From: G963676095 sp963676095
Lineage (GTDB): Bacteria; Bacteroidota; Bacteroidia; Bacteroidales; Prolixibacteraceae
Reading direction: 5' to 3'
DNA length: 64,000 bases
Assembly: GCA_963676095.1 (NCBI GenBank)
Contig: OY781040.1
Location: 4,278,001 to 4,342,000, forward strand
In this document: positions 1 through 7,105 of the stretch, one piece after another
Position numbering within the stretch: the first letter of the stretch is position 1
Layout of the letters: the number at the start of each line of letters is the position of its first letter
Notes under the pieces: generated by a model
What the model was told of the DNA's origin: nothing
Database searches by the model: none
What the model saw: only the letters and a program-made list of their open reading frames with translations
Program-made: the position numbers and the translations under genes

Positions 1-131
1 CATTTCATGACACCGTTTACCGGGATATTTATTTTCAATTTCCAGGTACCATTTTTCCACCATACGACCGGCATCGTTCAATTGCATTTTTTGTTGTGGA
101 TTTGGCCAAACAAACAGGCCTGGTTTTTCGG
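1..131 (-). pseudogene. REP-associated tyrosine transposase (RAYT) fragment
   Basis: The minus strand encodes a stretch very similar to residues about 30-65 of the intact RAYT at 19950-20642 (CLFGQI, then MQLNDAGRMVE). Relative to that gene, an A-run near position 85-90 is one base short, so the reading frame breaks. Similarity also stops upstream of position 131, so the N-terminus is missing. The C-terminal side runs off the left edge of the window. I read this as a decayed copy. Whether an intact catalytic half lies outside cannot be seen. Confidence 0.6.
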
Positions 132-429
132 ATCAATTGAAAAAGCAGGTGGAGAAAAAGATAAATTTATCGTTGCCTGTCGGGCAAAATACCCGTTCAA
201 CCAGAATTCCGATGTCGTTTCTAATATGGGGCTGCTCAAAACAATAAACAAAGAACACCGGCTTGTCTGTTACGAAATAAACAACGAAAATCACCCCAGA
301 AACAAAGTTTGACAGAACGGGTCTCCCTTTGATAACTCCATAGCATACTTTACCAGGATTGTTGTTCAACCTGTCGTTCCTGCTTGGCACTACGTGCCCC
401 AAGAACGCCTATCTATTGCCTGCCGTTTT

Positions 430-1083
430 TTATTGCTCTAACAACCCATCAATTATAGTGATCCACTTATTTTTAATCAATTCTGCTTTTGCACTATCAC
501 TTGCGAAACCTTCAGAGATATACCTAACTACTCTATCTCTGCCAATAATAACAGTTAGTGGATATCCTTGAACACCATAATATCTTGAAATACGATTACA
601 TTGTGGTCTGGCACCATTTCTATAATCTTCTTTTTCTCCAAGGCATTCAGGCATTAATGTATAGTTAATTGTATCAAAAAGTACATGTTGGCGAAGAGTC
701 TTATAAATACCTTCTTTCGCATTAATAAAATCTAACAATCCTTGTTTATTAATTGAAAAAACACTTAATACATTAACATCTTGATTTTTATACTTCTCAT
801 TTATTTGGTTTAAATATTTCACCTCTTGCATGCATGGTGCACAGCCGGCATAGGAGAAATTTAAAACTGTAATTTTATTTTTAAAGAACAAACTATCAAT
901 CTTTATGTCATTTAAGGCTATTCCATCTATCGCTGGCATTATTTTATTTATCCCAAGCATATTGAAAGCAATATAATCAGGCGGTATCTCCAAATTACTA
1001 ACTGGTTTAAGAGGTTTCATTTCTTGACTAAATAATGTAGTCGAAATTGAGAACAATATCATAAGACAGATTATTTTTTTCAT
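430..1083 (-). CDS. secreted thioredoxin-fold (TlpA/redoxin-like) protein
   Basis: This 217-residue protein starts with a signal peptide (MKKIICLMILFSISTTLFSQ), so it is probably exported to the periplasm. A thioredoxin-like fold is supported by NFSYAGCAPC near residue 80, which contains a CxxC pair, and by YGVQGYPLTVI near 175, where the cis-proline loop normally sits. The active site CAPC differs from the CGPC of typical TlpA. The family reduces disulfides or takes part in redox-linked assembly in the envelope. The substrate is unknown. The gene stands alone, with a RhuM fragment upstream and a RAYT remnant downstream, so context gives no further clue. Confidence 0.7.
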   Translation of the reverse strand: MKKIICLMILFSISTTLFSQEMKPLKPVSNLEIPPDYIAFNMLGINKIMPAIDGIALNDIKIDSLFFKNKITVLNFSYAGCAPCMQEVKYLNQINEKYKNQDVNVLSVFSINKQGLLDFINAKEGIYKTLRQHVLFDTINYTLMPECLGEKEDYRNGARPQCNRISRYYGVQGYPLTVIIGRDRVVRYISEGFASDSAKAELIKNKWITIIDGLLEQ

Positions 1084-1197
1084 GAAGTAAATTCTATGTT
1101 TTTTTGCAAAGTGGCAGTAACAACGTTCTTGTATTTTATTCTTCGTTCGGCCAAATTATTGTTAAAGATAAAAATAATAGTGATAGTAATGTTGAGT

Positions 1198-1598
1198 TTA
1201 TGAGCGGTTTATCATGATGGATAAAATATCGTTGGACAATTCCCCGTCGACGCTGTGGGCCTGGCTGGTTGCCCAGATACGAACCCTTGTGGCCACATGG
1301 CTTTTTACCGGTACCCAACCGAGATAATGGCATCGAGGTTATAATATTTTTGTGTCCGTTTGACTTCGCGATTACCTTCGGTACGAACTTGTAAGAAATC
1401 CTTACAAGTTGCATCTTCCTGAAGTTCACCTTCGTCGAAGATGTTTTTCAGGTGTATGGTAATATTTTGAGGTGTTGTTTGGAATAACTCAGCCATTAAT
1501 TTTTGAGTTAGCCAAACGGTTTCATTTTCAAGACGTACTTCTAGCCTTGTTTGTCCATCTTCTGTTTGATATATAATTATTTGTGAGTTATTTTCCAT
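1198..1598 (-). pseudogene. RhuM-family protein, N-terminal fragment, frameshifted
   Basis: The first 97 residues (MENNSQIIIYQTEDGQTRLE onward) match the N-terminus of the complete RhuM protein at 12350-13360, including WLTQKLMAELF and YNLDAIISVGYR. A single missing base near 1308 creates a stop right after VGYR. The next frame continues the family sequence for a few residues (VKS, then RIWAT) and then loses similarity and ends at 1198. The family is about 335 residues long, so roughly two thirds is gone. RhuM proteins often sit beside restriction systems. Their biochemical role is not settled. Confidence 0.75.
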
Positions 1599-1937
1599 TA
1601 TGTTCCTGATTTATATAACTCTTTTTATAATTCGCTAATTGCCTTTAAATAGTCCGATTTACTGCCATTTGTCCTTCTTTAGCTCAGTTTTTTTTGCAAA
1701 TACATTTTTTGATTTCTTTCCTCGATATTTGTATTCCTTAAAAAATTATTCTGCCTATGACCTGAAAGTTAACCTATAAGTCAAAGATTGCCGGATTCTT
1801 TAGCTGCCTTTTCCGGTGTGAATTTCCCTGCGGTTCCAAAAAATAAGTATTGGCGTACAGTTAGGAACCGCAGGATTAATATTTTACTAAAATTTTAAAC
1901 TCTGAACTTTAAATTTATGAAAAACGCGGAAAAAAAG
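1599..1937. other. intergenic stretch with no recognisable gene
   Basis: AT-rich sequence between the RhuM fragment and the 22-bp tandem array. I see no convincing ORF, RNA gene or long inverted repeat. Confidence 0.5.
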
Positions 1938-2137
1938 TTCAGTATCTTTTCCGGAAATCTTAGGTATCTTTTTACTAAAAGTCGGGCAGCTTTTGAGGAA
2001 ATCTTCCCCATCTTTTAGCGAAAAGTTCAGGGTCTTTTTATAAAATCTTCCCTGTCTTTTCTTGAAAAGTACGGTATCTTTCCGCGAAATCTTCAGCATC
2101 TTTTTACGAAGGGAACAGCATCTTTTTTTGCAATTTC
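1938..2137. repeat. 22-bp tandem array, nine diverged units
   Basis: Units start every 22 bp at 1938, 1960, 1982, 2004, 2026, 2048, 2070, 2092 and 2114, the last being 24 bp. Each unit has a core near TATCTTTT. The unit ends alternate between AAATC and AAAAG for most of the array, which suggests a 44-bp dimer as the amplified form. Because 22 is not a multiple of three, the minus-strand ORF through it is not a protein repeat. There are no distinct spacers, so it is not a CRISPR. Confidence 0.85.
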
Positions 2138-2279
2138 TGTCCTTGAGCCGGACAGGCTCTTCCTTTTCCAGTCGATGAAAAGGAAGCAAAAATCTTGTCA
2201 AAACGAACCCTCCGCCGGGCGTTTTGACGGCCTCCGCACCGCTCTGTTCTGCATTTGCGGTGGAGTCTTGACGGATTAC
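2132..2279. repeat. dispersed repeat, copy A (about 148 bp)
   Basis: Nearly identical sequence occurs at 44106-44252, and its right half recurs at 3698-3790. It contains hairpins: CTTCCTTTTC with GAAAAGGAAG, and GTCAAAACG with CGTTTTGAC. It abuts the 22-bp array on the left and a perfect 19-bp hairpin on the right. It is probably non-coding, since the frames that cross it differ in length and end in each copy. Confidence 0.8.
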
Positions 2280-2325
2280 CGTGTAATACGATTGCATTTC
2301 ACGTATAATGCAATCGTATTACACG
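2280..2325. repeat. perfect 19-bp inverted repeat
   Basis: The arms are 2280-2298 and 2307-2325 (CGTGTAATACGATTGCATT and its complement) around an 8-base loop. No T-tract follows, so it is not a standard terminator. The following 45 bp (2314-2360) resemble 9150-9200 downstream of the ISL3 element, so the hairpin may be part of a dispersed element. Confidence 0.8.
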
Positions 2326-2438
2326 TATAACACAAATGAGTTATAAGCGTAACTTTTGAAAATATATTGTTTAATGAACAATTCTTTCCAAATCAGCGAA
2401 AACTGTAAGTAACAAATTTGTTCTGCATCGCATGTTTG

Positions 2439-2488
2439 TTTGTTATAAATGACAAAATAAACTATTTTTGTATGTTTGTCATTTATAA
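2439..2488 (+). promoter_or_regulatory. promoter with 14-bp palindromic operator for the AAA ATPase gene
   Basis: A Bacteroidota-type -33 TTTG (2439-2442) is followed 20 bp later by a -7 TATTTTTG (2463-2470). A perfect inverted repeat, TTATAAATGACAAA at 2443-2456 and its complement at 2475-2488, flanks the -7 box. This is the geometry expected of a repressor site. The GTG start of the downstream gene is at 2495, so the leader would be very short. The binding protein is unknown. Confidence 0.55.
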
Positions 2489-2494
2489 ATAACG

Positions 2495-3697
2495 GTGAAA
2501 ACATATATTGTAAGAGAAATATATAAAAAGCGAATTGACCGCTATATCGGGGAAGAGATTATTAAGGTACTCATTGGTCAGCGTAGAGTAGGAAAGAGCT
2601 ATCTTCTGTTTCAAGCCATGGATAGTATCCGGGAGCAGTTCACAGACCCAAATATTATTTATATCAACCTTGAAACAAATGAGTTTGAAAAGCTTAATAC
2701 CTCCGATGATCTTTATGGTTATATAAAATCAAAATCAAAAGAAGGAAAGCTCAACTTTCTGATGATTGATGAAATCCAAATGGTTCCTGAATTTGAAAAG
2801 ACATTGAGAAGTCTCCTTGCCGAAGGTGGATACGATATTTATTGTACCGGGAGCAATGCACATATTCTATCGGGAGAATTAGGAACTTATTTGGGAGGAA
2901 GGTACATTGAAATACCCGTGTATGCCCTGAATTATCCTGAATTTTTAAGCTTCCACCAACTTGAAAATACGGCAGACAGTCTTAACATGTACCTTAAATA
3001 CGGTGGGCTACCTTACCTGATTCACCTGGAACTTAATGATGAAACCGTCTTTGATTATTTGAAAAACATTAGCCAGTCTATTCTTTACAGGGATATCGTC
3101 TCGCGTTTTGAGATCCGTAATGTAGACTTTCTGAACAGGCTGATCAGGTACCTGGCCAATGAAACCGGCAATTTGATTTCAGCCAGAGGGATTGGTAATT
3201 TTCTGAAATCCCAGAATGTTTCAATTTCGGTCACCGCCATCCTGAATTATTTGAATTATCTGACAACCGCGATGCTGATTGCCGGTGTTCCGCGATCGGA
3301 TATTCATGGAAAGAAGGTTTTTGAAGTAGGAGAAAAATATTATTTCAATGATATTGGACTGCGGAATTCGATTGCCGGATTTTCTCCGTTTGATTTGGGG
3401 CAGATCATTCAGAACGTAGTCTATCTCCATTTGAATTCGCTTGGTTATAGTGTACTGATCGGCAAACAGCAAGATAAAGAAATAGATTTCATTGCAGAAC
3501 GGCAGGGAGAGAAGATTTACATTCAGGTAGCGTTGCGGATCACTGAAAAACAAACCATGGAAAGGGAATTCGGGAATTTGCTTGCATTAAAAGATAACTA
3601 TCCCAAATATGTCATCACCTTGGATGATTATTCAGGAACCAGCTTTGAGGGTATCAAACATATTCCGCTGAGACAATTTCTCTTTGAATTTGTTTAA
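2495..3697 (+). CDS. AAA_14/DUF4143-type ATPase
   Basis: A 400-residue protein of the common prokaryotic AAA ATPase plus DUF4143 type. The Walker A region is IGQRRVGKSYLL (about residues 27-38) and Walker B is FLMIDEIQ (about 88-95). An arginine/sensor region is suggested by YCTGSNAHIL. The C-terminal part contains GKQQDKEIDFIAERQG near 330, the nuclease-like PD-(D/E)XK remnant typical of DUF4143. Start is GTG at 2495, directly after a palindromic promoter. These proteins are abundant in accessory DNA and their role is unclear; a defence or toxin-antitoxin link is often suspected. A dispersed repeat begins at the first base after the stop codon. Confidence 0.85.
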   Translation: MKTYIVREIYKKRIDRYIGEEIIKVLIGQRRVGKSYLLFQAMDSIREQFTDPNIIYINLETNEFEKLNTSDDLYGYIKSKSKEGKLNFLMIDEIQMVPEFEKTLRSLLAEGGYDIYCTGSNAHILSGELGTYLGGRYIEIPVYALNYPEFLSFHQLENTADSLNMYLKYGGLPYLIHLELNDETVFDYLKNISQSILYRDIVSRFEIRNVDFLNRLIRYLANETGNLISARGIGNFLKSQNVSISVTAILNYLNYLTTAMLIAGVPRSDIHGKKVFEVGEKYYFNDIGLRNSIAGFSPFDLGQIIQNVVYLHLNSLGYSVLIGKQQDKEIDFIAERQGEKIYIQVALRITEKQTMEREFGNLLALKDNYPKYVITLDDYSGTSFEGIKHIPLRQFLFEFV

Positions 3698-3790
3698 GCA
3701 AAAATCTTGTCAAAACGAACCCTCCGCCGGGCGTTTTGACGGCCCCCCCACCGCTCTGTTCTGTATTTGCGGTGGAGTCTTGACGGCTTA
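3698..3790. repeat. dispersed repeat, copy B (partial)
   Basis: Matches the right half of copy A (2132-2279) and copy C (44106-44252), including the GTCAAAACG/CGTTTTGAC hairpin. It begins immediately after the TAA of the ATPase gene. Confidence 0.8.
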
Positions 3791-4301
3791 CCAGGTTCCG
3801 CTTACCCAACAAACCGGGTTAGGTTCTGCCTCTTTGCCGGGGGAATTGTCATCCATGTAACAACAGGAACCGTAGAGCCTGTTAACTATACCCCTTACCA
3901 TTTTGGTCATAGCGTATCATCGTCTTTCGCTATTCTCACGTCACGACATTTATCAGCAGTTCACGTATGTTAATCCTGCCGGTTGAGCCTGACTCCTCCA
4001 CAGTTCGACGCTACCATGGCAGGCTATCTGGTCCGGACAGCTTCGCACAAACCTGTTGCCCGGCATGCACGTGTCCGTAGGCTACTTGTGATGGAACACA
4101 AGGTTTAATCATTCAATGAACGTTAAACCGTTATGGTAAGCGACTTCCTGTCGCTCTACAGTGGTGTGAAAGCCTCTACCTGTCAGTCAGTATTCATTAC
4201 TGGCAGGGCGGGCTATTCGATTAGCAACAGGCCTAAGTTTTTGTCTATCGCTCTGATTTTCAGAATTAGTAATGATCTATAGTTTTCAAAACTTTGACAA
4301 G
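3791..4301. other. gene-free stretch of unclear origin
   Basis: About 510 bp with no supported ORF on either strand. It is more GC-rich than its neighbours and looks like the remains of a mobile element, but I could not match it to transposase or intron sequences by eye. Confidence 0.4.
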
Positions 4302-5102
4302 CTATTTCTTTTTTTTATTCCGAAATATCGCCTCTTTTCTCTTGTTTTCTTCTATCAAGTTTGTCAGTTCAGGCTCAATCAAAGGCAACAAATCTTCAGC
4401 TAATAAATACATGTTGGTTGAAAAAAGCACTGGAATTCCATTCTCATCTTCTCTGTAATTCATTTTTGCATTTTCGATATTCTGATAAATATTTAAAATT
4501 GATTTTTGAGGTTTTATACCTCCAGGAATTACACTAGGAAGCCAACCTTTAAATTTACTACTTATCTTTAGTCTTTCAGCTGGTATTGGAAAACTTGGAA
4601 TTTCATTGCGATATGCATAATACAACCAAACCTCAAAACATGAGTTGCTGATAATCAGATGGAAACCATCGGTTTCGCATTTTGGTTTAATCCTTATGAG
4701 TTCATTAATAAAATGATCCATATCAGATACCAGATAAATTTTATCGGGTTCAGCATCTTCATTCTTACTACTTGTATAACGTGCCTTTTTATATTCAGCT
4801 AGTTCATACATGCCATCAGGAGATAATTTCTGTGGGTCAGTTATAAACTCCAACTTTATTCGTCTAAATCTATCTTGATTTGATATTATTCTGAAATAAT
4901 TTTTTTCACGCACTTCACCACCTGATATAATTACAAAGAACATCTTTGGTATTTCTTCAATATCAGGTTTCTGGTATGCGGACATCTTAATGTCTGGAAC
5001 AGTAACTTGCTGAACTTCGACTCTTACAGTTCTCTTTTTCTGTTGAGATAGAAGTTCTCTTTCAATACTAACTTTGCTATATGTACGTTTTTTTTCAGCC
5101 AT
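4302..5102 (-). CDS. RloB-like protein (AbiL-like defence pair, second gene)
   Basis: A 266-residue protein resembling the RloB/AbiLii family. Visible family marks are SGGEVREKNYF (about residues 60-70, the usual GE.TE..YF box), YLVSDMDHF (about 123-131) and SNSCFEVWLYYAY (about 151-163). These acidic positions resemble the Toprim-like fold of RloB proteins. The N- and C-termini are lysine-rich. The start codon overlaps the stop of the upstream ATPase gene as TAATG, indicating translational coupling. Homologous pairs (RloA/RloB, lactococcal AbiL) are linked to restriction loci or abortive phage infection. The mechanism here is inferred from family only. Confidence 0.7.
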   Translation of the reverse strand: MAEKKRTYSKVSIERELLSQQKKRTVRVEVQQVTVPDIKMSAYQKPDIEEIPKMFFVIISGGEVREKNYFRIISNQDRFRRIKLEFITDPQKLSPDGMYELAEYKKARYTSSKNEDAEPDKIYLVSDMDHFINELIRIKPKCETDGFHLIISNSCFEVWLYYAYRNEIPSFPIPAERLKISSKFKGWLPSVIPGGIKPQKSILNIYQNIENAKMNYREDENGIPVLFSTNMYLLAEDLLPLIEPELTNLIEENKRKEAIFRNKKKK

Positions 5103-6403
5103 TAAGCATCGAAATCACCTAGTTGTGGTACAGCTCCATAACGACCATCTAAATATCCGTTTTCGAGATTTATGGTATTATGTATCTTAAAATCATTAAT
5201 AGAATACATTTTCGAATTTCCATTTTCCTTTTCAGTTAGCCAAATCTCGTCGGGTCGAAGCAATTCCTGTTGATTTAGCAACCTTGTGGTATGGGTCGTG
5301 AATACTAATTGACCCTTAGATTGTTTATTGCCATAAAACTGTAGTAATGAAAACATTAGATTCGGATGAATACTATTGTCTATTTCATCAACAAAAATAA
5401 CTTTTTGCTTATTTACAGCTTCATATATAGCCGGTATTAATGTTAATAGTCGAATCGTACCATCTGATTGAGCTGTAATTTTCATTTCTTTTTTAAATCC
5501 AGACTGTCCCAATTGTTCAAACAGAAATTCCTGTACTGTTTTTATTCCCTTTTTTAATGACACGCTGAAAATATTGCGCTTATTTTCTATTCTTGAAATA
5601 CTTGTATTAGGTTTCAATGGGTCATTCTCCATTATTTGCTGCAAGTCTTTAGCATTTCTATTGTCGGTAACCCATTGATCAAATGGAGTTTCAGCAATCT
5701 TTACAGCATTAATGCCCACACCAATATTTTCAAAAATCTCATTGGTTAAATTTAATAAAGCAGTTTGTTTTGACATCAAATCAATCAAAGTTGGAAGTGT
5801 ACTGTTTATAGTGACTATACCCAACTTCTTTTCAAACCACTCAAAAGCAAACTTCACATCATCATTTGTAAGCACAGGAAATTTTTGGTTTAAAGGGAGT
5901 AGTGATGATTGAGGATTCATTGCCAACAATTGTTTGGCAGAACTCTCATTTCCCAAATAGCCTGATGTAATTTCATTGCCGTTGCGCTTAAATAAAGGTT
6001 TGTCGGGTGTATTACCCAATCCTGATTGGAAAAGCGATTCATAAATATTCTTTTTGTCAATATCAAGCTTATAGACATAGTATTTTTCCTTGATAAAAAA
6101 CTCGATTTCAAAATTTATTTTCGATTGCTTTATTGTTGTCAATTGGAAAATATATTCGTCTAAATCGATATTCTTTAAGAAATCTTCGTGAGTAACAAAC
6201 GACTTTAAAAATATGAGGGCTTTGATAAAATTTGATTTACCCGAACCATTAGCACCGTAAATAGCAGCTTGCTTTAATAAGGGAATCTTCATTTCTCCAT
6301 AAGTATGATTGGGAAAAGAAGTTCGCTTGGGGTTAGGGAACATATCAAATACCGTTTCTTCAAAAAATGACAGAAAGTTTCTGATTTTTAACCGTAGTAA
6401 CAT
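5102..6403 (-). CDS. RloA-like AAA ATPase (AbiL-like defence pair, first gene)
   Basis: An ABC/SMC-type ATPase of the AAA_15/AAA_21 group, 433 residues from the ATG at 6403. I prefer this start over the longer 459-residue frame because MLLRLKIRNFLSF is the usual N-terminus. Walker A is IYGANGSGKSNF (about 49-60) and Walker B is KVIFVDEIDNSIHP (about 340), followed by the switch histidine in FTTHTTRLL. The gene is coupled to the RloB-like gene by a TAATG overlap. In this family the ATPase is thought to sense infection and license its partner. The upstream region holds a 9-bp-arm palindrome that could be an operator. Confidence 0.8.
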   Translation of the reverse strand: MLLRLKIRNFLSFFEETVFDMFPNPKRTSFPNHTYGEMKIPLLKQAAIYGANGSGKSNFIKALIFLKSFVTHEDFLKNIDLDEYIFQLTTIKQSKINFEIEFFIKEKYYVYKLDIDKKNIYESLFQSGLGNTPDKPLFKRNGNEITSGYLGNESSAKQLLAMNPQSSLLPLNQKFPVLTNDDVKFAFEWFEKKLGIVTINSTLPTLIDLMSKQTALLNLTNEIFENIGVGINAVKIAETPFDQWVTDNRNAKDLQQIMENDPLKPNTSISRIENKRNIFSVSLKKGIKTVQEFLFEQLGQSGFKKEMKITAQSDGTIRLLTLIPAIYEAVNKQKVIFVDEIDNSIHPNLMFSLLQFYGNKQSKGQLVFTTHTTRLLNQQELLRPDEIWLTEKENGNSKMYSINDFKIHNTINLENGYLDGRYGAVPQLGDFDA

Positions 6404-6449
6404 GACTTTTTGATTTATAATTGTACGGTAAAGATATAACATTTTTATT

Positions 6450-6470
6450 ATCCGTGAATATTTCACGGAT
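6450..6470. promoter_or_regulatory. palindromic site upstream of the RloA/RloB pair
   Basis: Arms ATCCGTGAA (6450-6458) and TTCACGGAT (6462-6470) with a 3-base centre, lying 47 bp upstream of the ATPase ATG. The size and location fit a repressor operator. On the minus strand TATATCTTTAC follows downstream and may be a weak -7 box. Confidence 0.45.
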
Positions 6471-6580
6471 ATATTTGTCAAATTCCAATTTTAATTGTAC
6501 AACCTCATCTTTATTTTATTTTCAGAATTCTACCAAGAGATTCTTAATTGATTCTGATGCCGCAATTTCTTAGGCGATGG

Positions 6581-6970
6581 CTTGTTGCTAGCTATGTAAT
6601 ATCACGAAGTTATTACACTTTTTGCCACTTTTGTTATCTGTTTTAATGGCCGGGGTTCCAAACATCCTGTCGAGCGGGCTTTGTATCCGGTTGATGGCTT
6701 TATTACTGACATGGGTGTAAATCATCGTGGTTTTTATGCTCGAATGACCAAGCAACTGCTGGATGTACCTGATATCGGTCCTCATAAATTTAGATTTAGT
6801 TTCCGCTCCTCAATTTACGCCAATCTCCCTTAAAATCATACAGGTTAATAATAAAATCTTTTACGTTCATTTGTTGGATGAGCAAAACGATTGCCTCAGG
6901 CTGCAAAGCATAATTCCGAGTGTGCAAACTTTGGTTCCGAAAATATGAGCTGGTTATTCTTTGTTAAATC
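6581..6970. repeat. long direct repeat, copy 1 (about 390 bp)
   Basis: Sequence about 80-85 percent alike by eye to 19542-19935, in the same orientation. It includes the 3' end of a tyrosine recombinase gene. The two copies bracket two IS elements, RhuM and the type I restriction operon. Confidence 0.8.
6588..6785 (-). pseudogene. tyrosine recombinase/integrase, C-terminal remnant 1
   Basis: The 65 residues contain DIRYIQQLLGHSSIKTTMIY followed by THVSNKAINRIQSPLD. This is the last part of a phage/integron-type tyrosine recombinase, with the second-helix LLGH box and the catalytic tyrosine in IYTH. Everything upstream (the core with the RHxR residues) is missing. Compared with remnant 2, one base is lost in the AAA run after PAIK, so the frame runs on to a later stop. 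It cannot encode a working enzyme. Confidence 0.8.
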
Positions 6971-7040
6971 TGAAAGTTAAGTTTTCCTTGTATATAAAAG
7001 TAAGTTTGTCCGGATATATGGCGGGAAAAGTTTCCTCCAA

Positions 7041-7086
7041 TATGGAAACAGTCTTATTTATGCGTTAAAGACAATTTCTTTATGCA
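7041..7086. repeat. 22-bp tandem repeat, left of the ISL3 element
   Basis: Two units ending in TTTATGCG or TTTATGCA, the clear one at 7065-7086. They match the array at 8983-9070 on the other side of the ISL3 element in the same orientation. Confidence 0.65.
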
Positions 7087-7105
7087 TTTGGATAATCTGG
7101 AGCAA

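Noticed and set aside
1938..2137. CRISPR array
   Set aside because: Units are contiguous, without unique spacers, and no cas gene is present anywhere in the window.
1887..2297. 136-codon minus-strand frame over the 22-bp array and dispersed repeat
   Set aside because: The array period is not a multiple of three, and the part over the dispersed repeat is not frame-conserved among its copies.
3767..3973. 68-codon plus-strand frame after the AAA ATPase
   Set aside because: It begins inside the dispersed repeat, has no family resemblance and ends in unstructured sequence.
6763..6948. 61-codon plus-strand frame in direct-repeat copy 1
   Set aside because: It is antisense to the integrase remnant region and not kept in copy 2.
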